Positions 8,151 to 16,920 of a DNA stretch of 24,633 nt are shown here, piece by piece. The position numbers were made by a program, and so were the translations under genes. How positions within the stretch are numbered: position 1 is the stretch's first letter; each line of letters starts with the position of its first letter. Under the pieces are notes generated by a model. That model was not told the origin of the DNA. It saw only the letters and a program-made list of their open reading frames with translations, and made no database searches. The stretch covers positions 1-24,633 of the forward strand of contig JBAVYM010000031.1 in assembly GCA_049698775.1 (NCBI GenBank), in the 5' to 3' direction. Origin of the DNA: REEB76 sp049698775. Its GTDB lineage: Bacteria > Pseudomonadota > Gammaproteobacteria > Natronospirales > REEB76.

Positions 8151-8792
8151 TCACTGGTTCGGCATAAAGTACCAGCGGCCGGACAGCATCCAGTTGCTGG
8201 CGTCGCTCTGGGTACCGCGGGCATAACTCAGGCCCAGGCCGAAATCGTCGGTCACTTTATACATCGCGCCCACCGATCCGGTCGTCTCTGCCCGGTTGTG
8301 GTCATGACTCATCAAACCCGCGTTGTCGCGATCAATGAACGCAGTGAGTTCGAGCTGGTCAAGCGGCATGGCACGAATCCCGAAACCGAAATCATAGCCA
8401 TCCTGGGTGTCGCTGGTGGCGACGGTGAAGCCGGGGAACAGGTTGGTGCTGGGTCCCTGCTTCCAGTTGTCGCTGGCATAGGCAACCCGTCCTACCAAGT
8501 CCAGCGAATCGGTGAGGGCCAGATGGCCGCCAACCGCGAGTACCTCGTCGGTGGTAAAAAAGCCGCCGGTGAGTAAACCACCATTGAAGCTGTTATGACC
8601 GTAACTAGCGGCGACATACCAATAGTTGGCAAACGCGTAACTGCCATCCAGTTGATAGCCTTTGCCGCCACTGAAATCGTTGATACTGGCTTTGGAAAGA
8701 CTCAGGTCCAGATAATTGTAATCGGGTGCCGCGGCCTGGGCCGCGAGCGGCGCGATGACCAATGCGGCCGCGAGAATCAAAACCTTTTGCAT
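8151..8792 (-). CDS. Small outer-membrane beta-barrel protein
   Basis: 213 aa. A clear signal peptide at residues 1-20 (MQKVLILAAALVIAPLAAQA, cut at AQA-AAP) is followed by alternating polar/hydrophobic strands with aromatic girdles (YQLDGSYAFANYWYVAASYG, LGLSYARGTQ), as in small 8-strand barrels of the porin/OmpX-like superfamily. The end, WYFMPNQ, lacks the usual terminal Phe but has aromatic residues just before it. GGAG lies 6 bases before the ATG. It sits 166 bases downstream of the membrane kinase gene on the same strand. No specific substrate or partner can be read from sequence. Confidence 0.72.
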   Translation of the reverse strand: MQKVLILAAALVIAPLAAQAAAPDYNYLDLSLSKASINDFSGGKGYQLDGSYAFANYWYVAASYGHNSFNGGLLTGGFFTTDEVLAVGGHLALTDSLDLVGRVAYASDNWKQGPSTNLFPGFTVATSDTQDGYDFGFGIRAMPLDQLELTAFIDRDNAGLMSHDHNRAETTGSVGAMYKVTDDFGLGLSYARGTQSDASNWMLSGRWYFMPNQ

Positions 8793-8851
8793 ATTGAACT
8801 CCGTAATGATGAATGATTTCGACTTGGGTCAGACCGGAGACCGTCAGCGAA

Positions 8852-8870
8852 ATGCGGTTCATGAACGCAT
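8852..8870. repeat. Small inverted repeat in kinase-OMP spacer
   Basis: ATGCG and CGCAT arms flank the palindrome TTCATGAA in the 166-base spacer between the kinase stop and the outer-membrane protein start. It could be an operator or a small hairpin in front of the barrel gene. I see no clear sigma-70 promoter beside it. Confidence 0.3.
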
Positions 8871-8958
8871 TCACAACGCGGCGGCCAGGGTCTCGCGGAA
8901 TTTGAACGGGATGGCGGCAATGAGTATATCAGCACGCGCGCCTTCAGCGTTGCGGCGT

Positions 8959-11454
8959 TCAACCGGTGCGTTTGAATTTGCTCCGGCACTGGCGCAGGGC
9001 ATTGGCCATCTCCGCACCGGTCTGGAAACGCGCCTCTGGATCCTTCTGCATGGCACGCTCCACCACATCCTTGAGCGCGGATGAAATCTCCGGCCGCAGG
9101 AACGTCACATCTGGCGTCGGTGTGTTGGATACCTTGAACATGAGCCCGGTGAGTGACGGCGCCTCGAACGGCAGCTCGCCGCGCAGCAATTGATACAGGC
9201 TGACACCGAGGGAATACAGATCGCTGCGGCCGTCGGCTTTGCGGCCGGCCACCTGCTCGGGAGACATATACGACGGGCTGCCGAGGATGGTGCCGGTCCG
9301 GGTCTTGTTGGCATTCAGCACGCCCGCCACTCCGAAATCCGTGATCTTCAAACGCCCGGTCTCGCGTTCATACATGATGTTGGCCGGCTTGATGTCACGG
9401 TGCACCACTTGGCGGCTGTGCGCGTACTCCAGGGCTTCGGCAACTTTCATGACGATGACCACGACCTCGTCAATCTGCAACAGTTTGCCGGGCACCGCAT
9501 AATGCTGCAGCGGTTCGCCGGTCAGGTAATCCATGGCGATATACGCGAGCCCCTGGTCTTCGCCCACGTCGTAAATCGTGACGATGTTGGGATGATTGAG
9601 CCGGCCGGCAGTTTCCGCTTCACGGAAGAAACGCCGGGTGATTTCTTCCGGAACCGTGCCCTCGAATTCATCCTCGAATGACAGGGTCTTGATGGCCACG
9701 GTGCGGTTGATTTTCTGATCGCGGCCCAGATACACCACGCTCATGGCGCCGCGTCCCAACTCCCGCAACAACTCATAGCGCCCCAGCACCGGCTTCTGCA
9801 AACCGTTATCCGGCAGCGCGACATAAGCTCCGCGTCGGCGCGTGATGGTGGTCTGGCTGTCCAGGGTCTGCAATTTGTGCAGACGATCCTCCACATCCCC
9901 GTATTCCGGCACCAGCCGCTTCATCTCGGTATATACCTCGATGGCTTCCGGATAGCGGCGGTGGCGTTCATGTTCGTGGCCAAGTTTCAGGAGGTTTTCA
10001 TGCAAGGACGCCGACGGGAGGCATTTGCCGTAGTAGCCGAGCGCTTCGTCGAAACGTCCGAGCTTCTGGCAGGCCAGCGCCAACTGCCGGTTGGTTTCGG
10101 AAAATTCCTCGCGCGACACGCCATGGCGGTCGTGCAGATAACGCAGTGTCAGCACTACCGCGTGTCCAATCAACAGGAACAATATCGGCAGCGTGAGCGG
10201 CAGCCACAACCCGCGTGAGATCAACGGAACGAATTCAGCATTGACCAAGAGGATCAGCAGCATCACGCTGGCCGCCAGGCCCAGCCATATCCGCAGACGC
10301 ACGACCGCTGCCAGCAGATAAATACCGATCAGCAGGGTCAACAAGCCACGCAACCACCATGCCCAGAAAGGCGCCGCCACCAGATCGTCGTTCAAGATGC
10401 TGGAGACCATGCCGGCGGCCACGACTGCCGGTGAAAGATTTGCACCAAGCGTCGGCCCTACAATCACGGCTTTGCCGGCCAGATTTTCCGCGGGTACTTT
10501 TCCGTTCAATACCGCATCGAATCCGTACACCGGAATCGCATTGCGACCGGCGACGGCATCATAGCGGCGCGCCTGTACGCGCATCTGTGCATCCGTGAAC
10601 AGATATTCATCGCCCAGGCTGATGCCGCCGGCCGCGTGTGCAATGATGTCGCTGTTCTTCAAGCCCAGATCCCGCGCCGCCACCAGCAAGCTGAAGCTCG
10701 GTACGAGCTGCCCGCCATCGTTGACGATCAACGGCTGTGGACTGTCAGCAGTGGATTCCGGCAAATACCCGACGCTCTCCGCCGCCTGTCCGAACAGGGC
10801 CAGCGGCGCGCGCAGTTTCACGTTGATGGGCCGGAAAAAAATCCCGGCCGCGCCATTTTGCGCCGGATGGGATACGCGCATTTTGAAAATCAGCCAGGTG
10901 GGCAACTGTGCCGCCGCTAAATCCACGGCGTATCCGCCATGCGCAGCAAGAATCACGTTGCCCGCGTTCTGGATGCTGTCAGCAAAGCCGGCATCCGTGG
11001 ACAACGCGGTTTGCGCCTGCGCAATCAGGACCGCGGCATCGGTATCCCTGTTGACGGCACGCACCGCGGACAATTTGCGCAAGTAATCCAGCGCTTGTGT
11101 GTTCTGAGCCGTATCGAATTCAGGCGTGAACGCAATGACCCGCGCCTTGTCGGCGGCAAGTTGCGTGGTCAGCTTGGCCAGGAGGTCGCGCGGCCAGGGC
11201 CAAGCGCCGTATTCGTGCAGCGCCTCAGCGTCCATGCCCACCACCGCGACATCGGCGCTCGGCGGATGCTGCGGCACCAGCCACATGCCCATGCCGTAAA
11301 CCGTCTGTTCCGGCCCGCGGCCAAACTGCAACACCGCCAGCGCCGTGAGCAGCAGCGTGATAAGGACGCCCGGTATCCATTTCTTAGCTTGGCTAATGGT
11401 CACGTGATACCTGCGTTGAATCGGGGTTACACGGACGTCCCTGTTCCCGGCCAT
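8959..11454 (-). CDS. CHASE2-TPR serine/threonine protein kinase
   Basis: 831 aa membrane receptor-like kinase. Order: short cytoplasmic N-terminus, one membrane segment at about 27-44, a CHASE2 sensor domain outside the membrane at about 46-355 (VVGMDAEALHEYGAWPWPRD; GKAVIVGPT), three membrane segments between about 366 and 437, two TPR-like units at about 452-525, and a protein kinase domain at about 560-825. Kinase motifs are complete: GRGAMS (568-573), VAIK (K589), HRDIKPAN (685-692, D687), DFG (706-708) and SPE (731-733). It should sense an extracytoplasmic signal and phosphorylate cytoplasmic partners. The ATG at 11454 has no strong Shine-Dalgarno site, and a GTG further in is possible. 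The next gene on the strand encodes an outer-membrane barrel. Confidence 0.92.
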   Translation of the reverse strand: MAGNRDVRVTPIQRRYHVTISQAKKWIPGVLITLLLTALAVLQFGRGPEQTVYGMGMWLVPQHPPSADVAVVGMDAEALHEYGAWPWPRDLLAKLTTQLAADKARVIAFTPEFDTAQNTQALDYLRKLSAVRAVNRDTDAAVLIAQAQTALSTDAGFADSIQNAGNVILAAHGGYAVDLAAAQLPTWLIFKMRVSHPAQNGAAGIFFRPINVKLRAPLALFGQAAESVGYLPESTADSPQPLIVNDGGQLVPSFSLLVAARDLGLKNSDIIAHAAGGISLGDEYLFTDAQMRVQARRYDAVAGRNAIPVYGFDAVLNGKVPAENLAGKAVIVGPTLGANLSPAVVAAGMVSSILNDDLVAAPFWAWWLRGLLTLLIGIYLLAAVVRLRIWLGLAASVMLLILLVNAEFVPLISRGLWLPLTLPILFLLIGHAVVLTLRYLHDRHGVSREEFSETNRQLALACQKLGRFDEALGYYGKCLPSASLHENLLKLGHEHERHRRYPEAIEVYTEMKRLVPEYGDVEDRLHKLQTLDSQTTITRRRGAYVALPDNGLQKPVLGRYELLRELGRGAMSVVYLGRDQKINRTVAIKTLSFEDEFEGTVPEEITRRFFREAETAGRLNHPNIVTIYDVGEDQGLAYIAMDYLTGEPLQHYAVPGKLLQIDEVVVIVMKVAEALEYAHSRQVVHRDIKPANIMYERETGRLKITDFGVAGVLNANKTRTGTILGSPSYMSPEQVAGRKADGRSDLYSLGVSLYQLLRGELPFEAPSLTGLMFKVSNTPTPDVTFLRPEISSALKDVVERAMQKDPEARFQTGAEMANALRQCRSKFKRTG

Positions 11455-11545
11455 CGCGAGGCGCTGATGGATCGTCCAATATTATGCAAAATAGCTTAAC
11501 CGAGATTGATGCCGCGGGATACGGGCGGGCGGAAACCGCAATCCA

Positions 11546-11983
11546 TCAACCTCCGGACTCAACCCGCCGTTTGAGGGCGCGGTTGAAGGCCGCAAAACCC
11601 TCCGCGGTGGGCGGTTCCAGCCGCCGCCACAGCCACGGCGTCAGGACACCGCTGAAGCTCTCCGTCTGCCGCAAGCGCGTGCCGCCACCAAACAGGTATT
11701 CAAGAAAGAAGCCATGTTCCCCGTCGAGCAGTCCCGGCACCCACAGGTTCCCAAACCAGCGCAGCACGCGCGTTCGGGTTACCTGCAAGACCATGGGTTT
11801 GAAAACACGGGATCCGCCGCCGCTCGCGATCCTGATCCGCAGGCGCGAACCCGGGATGGCCGGACCTTCAATCTGCAGCAGAAACTCGCTCCATTCCGGA
11901 TAGCTGGGAAAATCCAGCAGTGCCTGCCAGACCACCTCGGGTGGCGCATGGATATCAATGCTGGCCTTGAGCTCGCGCTTCAT
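11546..11983 (-). CDS. SRPBCC (START-like) family protein
   Basis: 145 aa. It begins MKRELKASIDIHAPPEVVWQ, the standard opening of polyketide-cyclase/START-like SRPBCC proteins, followed by FPSYPEWSEFLLQIEG and GEHGFFLEYLFGGGTRLRQTE. These soluble domains bind hydrophobic ligands; no specific ligand can be named. I place the start at 11983 because the domain begins there and the ATG overlaps the upstream stop as ATGA; the frame is open further upstream, but that part is the shadow of the neighbouring membrane gene. Last gene of a three-gene coupled set. Confidence 0.82.
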   Translation of the reverse strand: MKRELKASIDIHAPPEVVWQALLDFPSYPEWSEFLLQIEGPAIPGSRLRIRIASGGGSRVFKPMVLQVTRTRVLRWFGNLWVPGLLDGEHGFFLEYLFGGGTRLRQTESFSGVLTPWLWRRLEPPTAEGFAAFNRALKRRVESGG

Positions 11984-12417
11984 CGCGAGCGCGCATCGCT
12001 GAAACGTAATAGCAGAGTCCGCGCCCAATCCCGCAGATTGCGGCCGGCATTCGCGGCCAGCAGCAAAGCCAGGCCGAAGAAATTGTCGAAGCTGCCGCTC
12101 GCGCCGATCACGATCATGGTCAGCACAGTCAACAGCACCGGCAACGCTAAATTCACCCACACCATCGGCGCGCGCAGCGGATAATTCCGGGCATCGTCTT
12201 CCGGAGCGCGGCGCGGCACGATGGCAAACACCCCGGCGGCGATCAGCGGGACGCACGCCGTGAATACCAACACGCCCATGTGCACATGACCGCGCGGAAT
12301 CCAGAACAGTGCCTGCGCAATCACCAGCGCCGTGCCCGCGAGCCCCAGCAGAGCAGACAGGAGGTGCAGGATGACGGTGGACATGCGCGGCGCAGCGGGA
12401 TTGGTCGGGGTCTGCAT
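11980..12417 (-). CDS. Four-helix membrane protein, unknown
   Basis: 145 aa with four predicted membrane helices (TVILHLLSALLGLAGTALVIAQ at about 14-35, GVLVFTACVPLIAAGVFAIV at about 48-67, LALPVLLTVLTMIVIG at about 90-105, FFGLALLLAANAG at about 112-124). I do not recognise a family. It starts two bases after the stop of the upstream small membrane gene, and its stop overlaps the SRPBCC start (ATGA), so the three are almost certainly co-translated. Confidence 0.72.
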   Translation of the reverse strand: MQTPTNPAAPRMSTVILHLLSALLGLAGTALVIAQALFWIPRGHVHMGVLVFTACVPLIAAGVFAIVPRRAPEDDARNYPLRAPMVWVNLALPVLLTVLTMIVIGASGSFDNFFGLALLLAANAGRNLRDWARTLLLRFSDARSR

Positions 12418-12419
12418 GG

Positions 12420-12764
12420 CTAGCCGCGCGCGTAACCGAAGATGAGGAGCGCGACTGCCGCCAACGCAAAGCCAGCGTGCAGTCCCACCACCAGACCGGG
12501 CAGCGCTTGATGTCCGGCGCGGAAGCCGAACAACAGCAGGCCGCCGGTGGCGGTCAGGATTAGCAGCACGGTGGCGGCATTCACCGGGATGTTGTGCGGG
12601 AAATGCAGGTCATGGATAACGAGCAGCACGATGGCGAGGATGCCGGTCGCGCCGTGCACGCTGCTCACCGGCAGCGGCACATGCCGTCCGCGGAATCCAA
12701 GCGTGGCGAGCGTGACGCCGGCGAGCGCCACCACGATGACCAGAATCAGCAAGGCCAGCAGCAT
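12420..12764 (-). CDS. Small four-helix membrane protein, unknown
   Basis: 114 aa, nearly all membrane: helices at about 2-22, 41-52, 61-82 and 92-112. Histidines sit in or near the helices (SSVHGATG, VIHDLHFPHNIP, GLHAG), a pattern that can occur in haem- or metal-binding membrane proteins, but this is only suggestive. A GGTGA ribosome site precedes the ATG by 6 bases. It begins 62 bases after the stop of the sugar-dehydrogenase-like gene. No family recognised. Confidence 0.68.
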   Translation of the reverse strand: MLLALLILVIVVALAGVTLATLGFRGRHVPLPVSSVHGATGILAIVLLVIHDLHFPHNIPVNAATVLLILTATGGLLLFGFRAGHQALPGLVVGLHAGFALAAVALLIFGYARG

Positions 12765-12826
12765 GCGATTTCACCGTCGGAAAGGGACGCCAATGATAGC
12801 GGCACCTGTCCGGCTGGCAAGCACGA

Positions 12827-14101
12827 TCACTGGCCGCGATAGATTACCCGCCAGATGCGGCCGTGCTGAGAGTCACTTATATAGAGAGCGCCGTGCGGCC
12901 CCTCGGCGACGCCGTTGGGGCGGAAATGCGCATCCGACGGTGACACAATCGGGTTCACACCGGCAAAACCGCCGGCGAATGTCTCGTAACCGCCAGCGGG
13001 CTTTTCACCCTTGAACCGCACGAACACCACTTGGTAGCCGGCCTGCGGCATCGGCGCGCGGTTCCAGGAACCGTGAAACGCGATGAAGGCGCCGCCGCGA
13101 TAACGTGCCGGGAAGGCATCGCCGTGATAAAACATCACGGCTTCCGGCGCCCAGTGTCCTGGAAACGCGAGAACCGGCTGGCTGTATTTGTCGCAGCCGC
13201 CGATTTTTTTGCCGTCGCCGCCGTATTCCGGCGCCAGCACTTTCGCGTGCTGGATCTGATCGTAATAGCAATAGGGCCAGCCGAAGTTGTCGCCGCGGTG
13301 GATCAAAAACAATTCCTCGGCCGGCAATTGCGCGCTCTGCTCGGCGGTGTAGAGCTTTGGCCAGTTGTCGTACAGCTGATCGCGGCCCATCTGCACCACG
13401 TAGAGCGCGTTCGCGCCCGTGCTCCAGGTGATGGCCACGGCGTTGCGAATGCCGGTCGCGTAGCGCTGCCCGTCCTGCGGGAAATGCTGATTGATCTTGT
13501 CAGCACTGAATTCCCAGATGCCACCGTGCTCGGTGAGATACGGGCAGGACCGGATGCCGGGCGAGCCGCGCACCCGGTCCTCGCGCTGGCAGGCGTTCGA
13601 GGGCGCGCCCACGTTCACGTACAGGTGGCCGGCGTTATCGAAGGCGATGGTCTTGGCGGAGTGCTCGTGCTGTTCGGGAAAACCACCAACCACGAGTTCC
13701 GGCGACGACGATGGTACGAGCTGGCCGGGCATAAGCCGGTAACGCAGCACCTCGGTGGACGTGGCGAAATATAGGTAGCCATTGTGGATGCCCATACCGG
13801 TACCGCCCTGTTCACCGAAGTATTTGATCTCGGCGGCATGGCCATTGTTGCCGGGACGCATGGCCACGATGCCGCCGCCATGCGCGGGACTGAGCAGCGC
13901 CACATACACATCACCGTTGCTGTTGACGACGATATGGCGTGCCGTGCCGAGATTGTCGGCGAACACCGTGGCGCAGAATCCCTTGGGCAACGTGATGCCG
14001 CCGTTATCCGCATCGCAGGACGCTGGTTTAGCGGCGTGAAGAGTGGGCAAGTACAGGCCTGCGATTGCAATCAAGAAAGCAACAAACAGCCGTTTGTTCA
14101 T
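12827..14101 (-). CDS. Sorbosone dehydrogenase-type PQQ enzyme, exported
   Basis: 424 aa. Signal peptide MNKRLFVAFLIAIAGLYLPTLHA with cleavage near residue 23, then a soluble-glucose-dehydrogenase/L-sorbosone-dehydrogenase six-blade beta-propeller: GFCATVFADNLGTARHI, GMGIHNGYLYFAT, IAFDNAGHLYVNVGAPSN, VQMGRDQLYDNWP and the typical C-terminal HGSWNRAP and GPHGALYISDSQHGRIWRV. Such enzymes oxidise sugars or related alcohols/aldehydes with PQQ in the periplasm; the substrate is unknown. Several cysteines could form disulfides; no haem c motif is seen. I chose 14101 because GGAGG lies 7 bases upstream and it opens the signal peptide; the frame itself is open to 14128. It may be co-transcribed with the upstream gene 62 bases away. 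Confidence 0.87.
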   Translation of the reverse strand: MNKRLFVAFLIAIAGLYLPTLHAAKPASCDADNGGITLPKGFCATVFADNLGTARHIVVNSNGDVYVALLSPAHGGGIVAMRPGNNGHAAEIKYFGEQGGTGMGIHNGYLYFATSTEVLRYRLMPGQLVPSSSPELVVGGFPEQHEHSAKTIAFDNAGHLYVNVGAPSNACQREDRVRGSPGIRSCPYLTEHGGIWEFSADKINQHFPQDGQRYATGIRNAVAITWSTGANALYVVQMGRDQLYDNWPKLYTAEQSAQLPAEELFLIHRGDNFGWPYCYYDQIQHAKVLAPEYGGDGKKIGGCDKYSQPVLAFPGHWAPEAVMFYHGDAFPARYRGGAFIAFHGSWNRAPMPQAGYQVVFVRFKGEKPAGGYETFAGGFAGVNPIVSPSDAHFRPNGVAEGPHGALYISDSQHGRIWRVIYRGQ

Positions 14102-14163
14102 GAGGGTACCTCCGGAATCATTACGCAACGGATGAGATGAAATTCAGCACATCAGACACGTGG

Positions 14164-14748
14164 TTATTGAATGGTAAATGGCACGAGGGTGGAAATATAA
14201 ACACTCGGGACGAGATCGCCAGAAGCCGGCACACCCGTTGGCATGCAATTACTGGCCGTGGAGGATGTTGAATTGGAGGAACTGCTGCTGTTCACACAGG
14301 TGAGTCCGCCGATTGCTTCGTAATTGCCGGCGGGCACCGCCTGACCGCTATCGTCGACCTGGTCCCAGGTGACTGTGTAGGTTTGGGTCTGACCCGCCGG
14401 GATGGTGAGGCTGGTGGTGGTCTGAGTAAAGGTTTGAGCCAAAGACCAAGTCCACACTTCAGTGGCGGTGCCGGTATCAAACACGGCGAAGTTGACCTGC
14501 TGGCCGGTATTGAAGGTGACGGTTTGCGCGGTCGTGCTGCGGTTGCGCACGCTCAGCACGAACTGTATCTCCTGGGCCGCGGAAAAACTGCTGGCGATAT
14601 TGCCGTTGGCGTCCTCGATTGCGAGCGTAGTGACAAACAACGGGCCGTCCGGTCCGGTGCCGTTGTTGTTCGTGGTCTGGCATTGGGTGCTGCCGAGCAA
14701 CAACCCGGTAAGCAATCCACCCAGCAATACGCGCGCTATATACCTCAC
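14164..14748 (-). CDS. Exported BsuPI-domain protein
   Basis: 194 aa from a GTG at 14748 with GGAGG 9 bases upstream. The N-terminus is a signal sequence (LLGGLLTGLLLGSTQC); Cys23 could be lipidated, but the box STQC is not canonical. The core (AAQEIQFVLSVRNRSTTAQTV and IPAGQTQTYTVTWDQVDDSG with VPAGNYEAIG) fits the BsuPI/intracellular-proteinase-inhibitor Ig-like fold, also seen as FlgD-like repeats. A low-complexity Ser/Asn/Thr stretch lies near residues 155-167. It may inhibit proteases or simply be a surface Ig-like module. It precedes the sugar-dehydrogenase-like gene by 62 bases. Confidence 0.7.
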   Translation of the reverse strand: MRYIARVLLGGLLTGLLLGSTQCQTTNNNGTGPDGPLFVTTLAIEDANGNIASSFSAAQEIQFVLSVRNRSTTAQTVTFNTGQQVNFAVFDTGTATEVWTWSLAQTFTQTTTSLTIPAGQTQTYTVTWDQVDDSGQAVPAGNYEAIGGLTCVNSSSSSNSTSSTASNCMPTGVPASGDLVPSVYISTLVPFTIQ

Positions 14749-14904
14749 CGCTCTGTGCCTCCATCACCCTCGCCTCAGTATAGCGCCGCGCAGTGGCACA
14801 GGTTGACTCCGGCAGCGGTGGCGACCGCGCCGCGGGAAACAACAACGCAAATGTTATGATGGTTTGGTTGGGGATTTGACCTGCTTCAGGAACTTTCCGG
14901 CGGC
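14749..14904. other. Divergent intergenic region
   Basis: About 155 bases between the divergent BsuPI-domain gene and the antiporter gene. It should carry both promoters. A TATGAT box near 14850 could serve the antiporter, but I see no good matching -35. No hairpin, repeat or small gene is evident. Confidence 0.4.
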
Positions 14905-16920
14905 ATGGAACACTCTACCCTGCGCTCAATCCTGATCCTGCTGGCCGTGGCAGTGCTGGCCGTGGCCCTCGTGCGGCGCGTGAAGCTGCCGGCCGTGATT
15001 GCTTATCTCTTTACCGGTTTCCTGGTGGGTCCGCACGTGCTCGGCTGGATTCCCGACACGGCCGATACCCGCGATCTGGCGGAATTCGGCGTGGTGTTCC
15101 TGCTGTTCACCCTGGGTCTGGAATTTTCGCTGCCCAAGCTCATCGTCATGCGCAAGGCGGTGTTCGTGTTGGGCGGCGCCCAGGTCGTATTCACCACTCT
15201 GGGCGCGGCGGTCATCGCCTGGTTGCTGGGTGCGAAAATCCCGGTGGCCATCGTGCTCGGCGGCGCCTTCGCCATGTCCTCCACCGCCATCGTGGTGAAA
15301 CAACTGGCGGAACAGACAGAACTCAATCTGCAACACGGCCGCCTGGCCATTGCCGTACTGCTGTTCCAGGATCTGGCCGTCATCCCCTTGCTGATCCTGA
15401 TCCCGGCATTGGCCCACGGCAGCGGCACCGCCATCGCCGGCGATCTGCTGTGGGCCTTTGTGAAGGGCGCCATTGCGGTGATCGCGATTCTGGCTTTCGG
15501 CCGTTGGCTGCTGCGACCGATTTTCCACCAGATCGCGAGCGCACGCTCGGCGGAACTATTCACGCTCGCGGTGCTGCTGGTGACGCTGGCTGCATCCTGG
15601 AGTACGGCCGCGCTCGGCTTGTCGCTCGCACTCGGTGCGTTCCTGGCCGGCATGATGCTGGCGGAGACCGAGTACCGCCACGAGGTGGAAGCCGACATCC
15701 GCCCGTTCCGCGACATCCTGCTGGGTTTGTTCTTCGTCACCGTCGGCATGCTCATCAACCCGCAAACGATTGTGCGTCACTGGTGGCTGCTGCTCATCGC
15801 GGTCGCGGCCATCATGCTGTTCAAGGCCGCGCTCATCGCCTTGTTGAGCCGCAGCCTGGGCACCGACCGCGGCACGGCGCTGCGCACCGGCATTGTGCTG
15901 GCGCAATGCGGCGAATTCGGTTTTGCGCTGCTGGCGCTGGGTCTTGCGCAAGACGTGATTCGCGCGCCGGTGGCTGAGTTCAGCATCGCCGCCATCGTGC
16001 TCAGCATGATCGCCGGACCACTGCTGATCCGCGTCAACCGTGCCATCGCCGCCGGCATTTTTCCGCGCGGCGAAAGCGACGAGCGCGACCGCCTGCAGCA
16101 CGACATCGGCCAGCATCAGGTGCACGCGGAAAATCACGTTTTGATCGTCGGTTACGGCCGCGTCGGCCAGAACGTGGCGCGCTTTCTCGAACCGGAAGGC
16201 TTCCAGTTCGTGGCCCTGGATCTGGATCCGGTGCGCGTGAAACGCGCGCGCGAAGCCGGCGATCCGGTGTACTACGGCGATGCCACCAACCCGGCGGTGC
16301 TCAAGGCCGCGGGCGTGGAGCGCGCGCGCGCCGTGGTCATCAGTTATTTCCAGGTACTCACGGCGCTGAAAATCCTCGGCCACGTCAAGAAATTCCGTCC
16401 CGACATGCCGGTGCTGGTGCGCACCCGCGACGATGCTGAACTGGACACACTCATGCAGGCCGGCGCCACGGAAGTGATTCCCGAGACCATGGAATCGAGT
16501 CTCATGGTGGCCGCGCATCTGCTGCAGTTGCTTGGCACACCCGTAACCCGCATCCTGCGCACGCTCCAGGACGTGCGCGCGCACCGCTACAGCCTGCTGC
16601 GCAGTGTGTTCCGCGGCCAGGATGCACTGCCGATTGATCCCAGCCATGCGTTCCGCGAACAACTCTATACCGTGACGCTCGAACCCGGCGCGCACGCCAT
16701 CAGCCGCAATCTCGGCGAACTCAATATCAAGGCCAACAAAGTGGTGGTCACGGCGCTGCGCCGCGAAGGCGTGGTGGGCCGTCAGCCTTCATCCGATACC
16801 ATATTGAAAGAGCACGACGTGCTGGTACTCTGGGGTACGCCGGAGGATTTGGAAACCAGCGAAGCCTGGTTGCTGACCGGCCCGAAACACAAAAGCCAAA
16901 CCGTGACAGACACCGCATGA
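14905..16920 (+). CDS. CPA2 cation:proton antiporter, KefB/KefC-like
   Basis: 671 aa. A membrane domain of about 12 helices spans residues 5-385, with CPA2 signatures FLLFTLGLEF (65-74), SSTAIV (125-130) and LLFQDLAVIP (152-161). A TrkA-N/RCK Rossmann domain follows (GYGRVG at 416-421, acidic ALDLD about 18 residues later, YYGDATNP), then a TrkA-C domain at about 590-660. Such proteins exchange K+ or Na+ for protons, gated by a nucleotide or redox ligand on the RCK domain. The full KefC glutathione-binding set cannot be verified by eye, and no KefF/G ancillary gene is adjacent, so I leave the symbol empty. The stop overlaps purT by four bases (ATGA). Confidence 0.92.
   Translation: MEHSTLRSILILLAVAVLAVALVRRVKLPAVIAYLFTGFLVGPHVLGWIPDTADTRDLAEFGVVFLLFTLGLEFSLPKLIVMRKAVFVLGGAQVVFTTLGAAVIAWLLGAKIPVAIVLGGAFAMSSTAIVVKQLAEQTELNLQHGRLAIAVLLFQDLAVIPLLILIPALAHGSGTAIAGDLLWAFVKGAIAVIAILAFGRWLLRPIFHQIASARSAELFTLAVLLVTLAASWSTAALGLSLALGAFLAGMMLAETEYRHEVEADIRPFRDILLGLFFVTVGMLINPQTIVRHWWLLLIAVAAIMLFKAALIALLSRSLGTDRGTALRTGIVLAQCGEFGFALLALGLAQDVIRAPVAEFSIAAIVLSMIAGPLLIRVNRAIAAGIFPRGESDERDRLQHDIGQHQVHAENHVLIVGYGRVGQNVARFLEPEGFQFVALDLDPVRVKRAREAGDPVYYGDATNPAVLKAAGVERARAVVISYFQVLTALKILGHVKKFRPDMPVLVRTRDDAELDTLMQAGATEVIPETMESSLMVAAHLLQLLGTPVTRILRTLQDVRAHRYSLLRSVFRGQDALPIDPSHAFREQLYTVTLEPGAHAISRNLGELNIKANKVVVTALRREGVVGRQPSSDTILKEHDVLVLWGTPEDLETSEAWLLTGPKHKSQTVTDTA

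Noticed and set aside
11984..12469. N-terminal extension of the SRPBCC frame to 12469
   Set aside because: The extra part is Arg/Ala-rich and out of frame with the membrane gene it overlaps; the domain begins at the ATGA overlap at 11983.
15556..16695. 379-codon minus-strand frame inside the antiporter gene
   Set aside because: Shadow of the antiporter coding sequence, with no start context and no recognisable domain.
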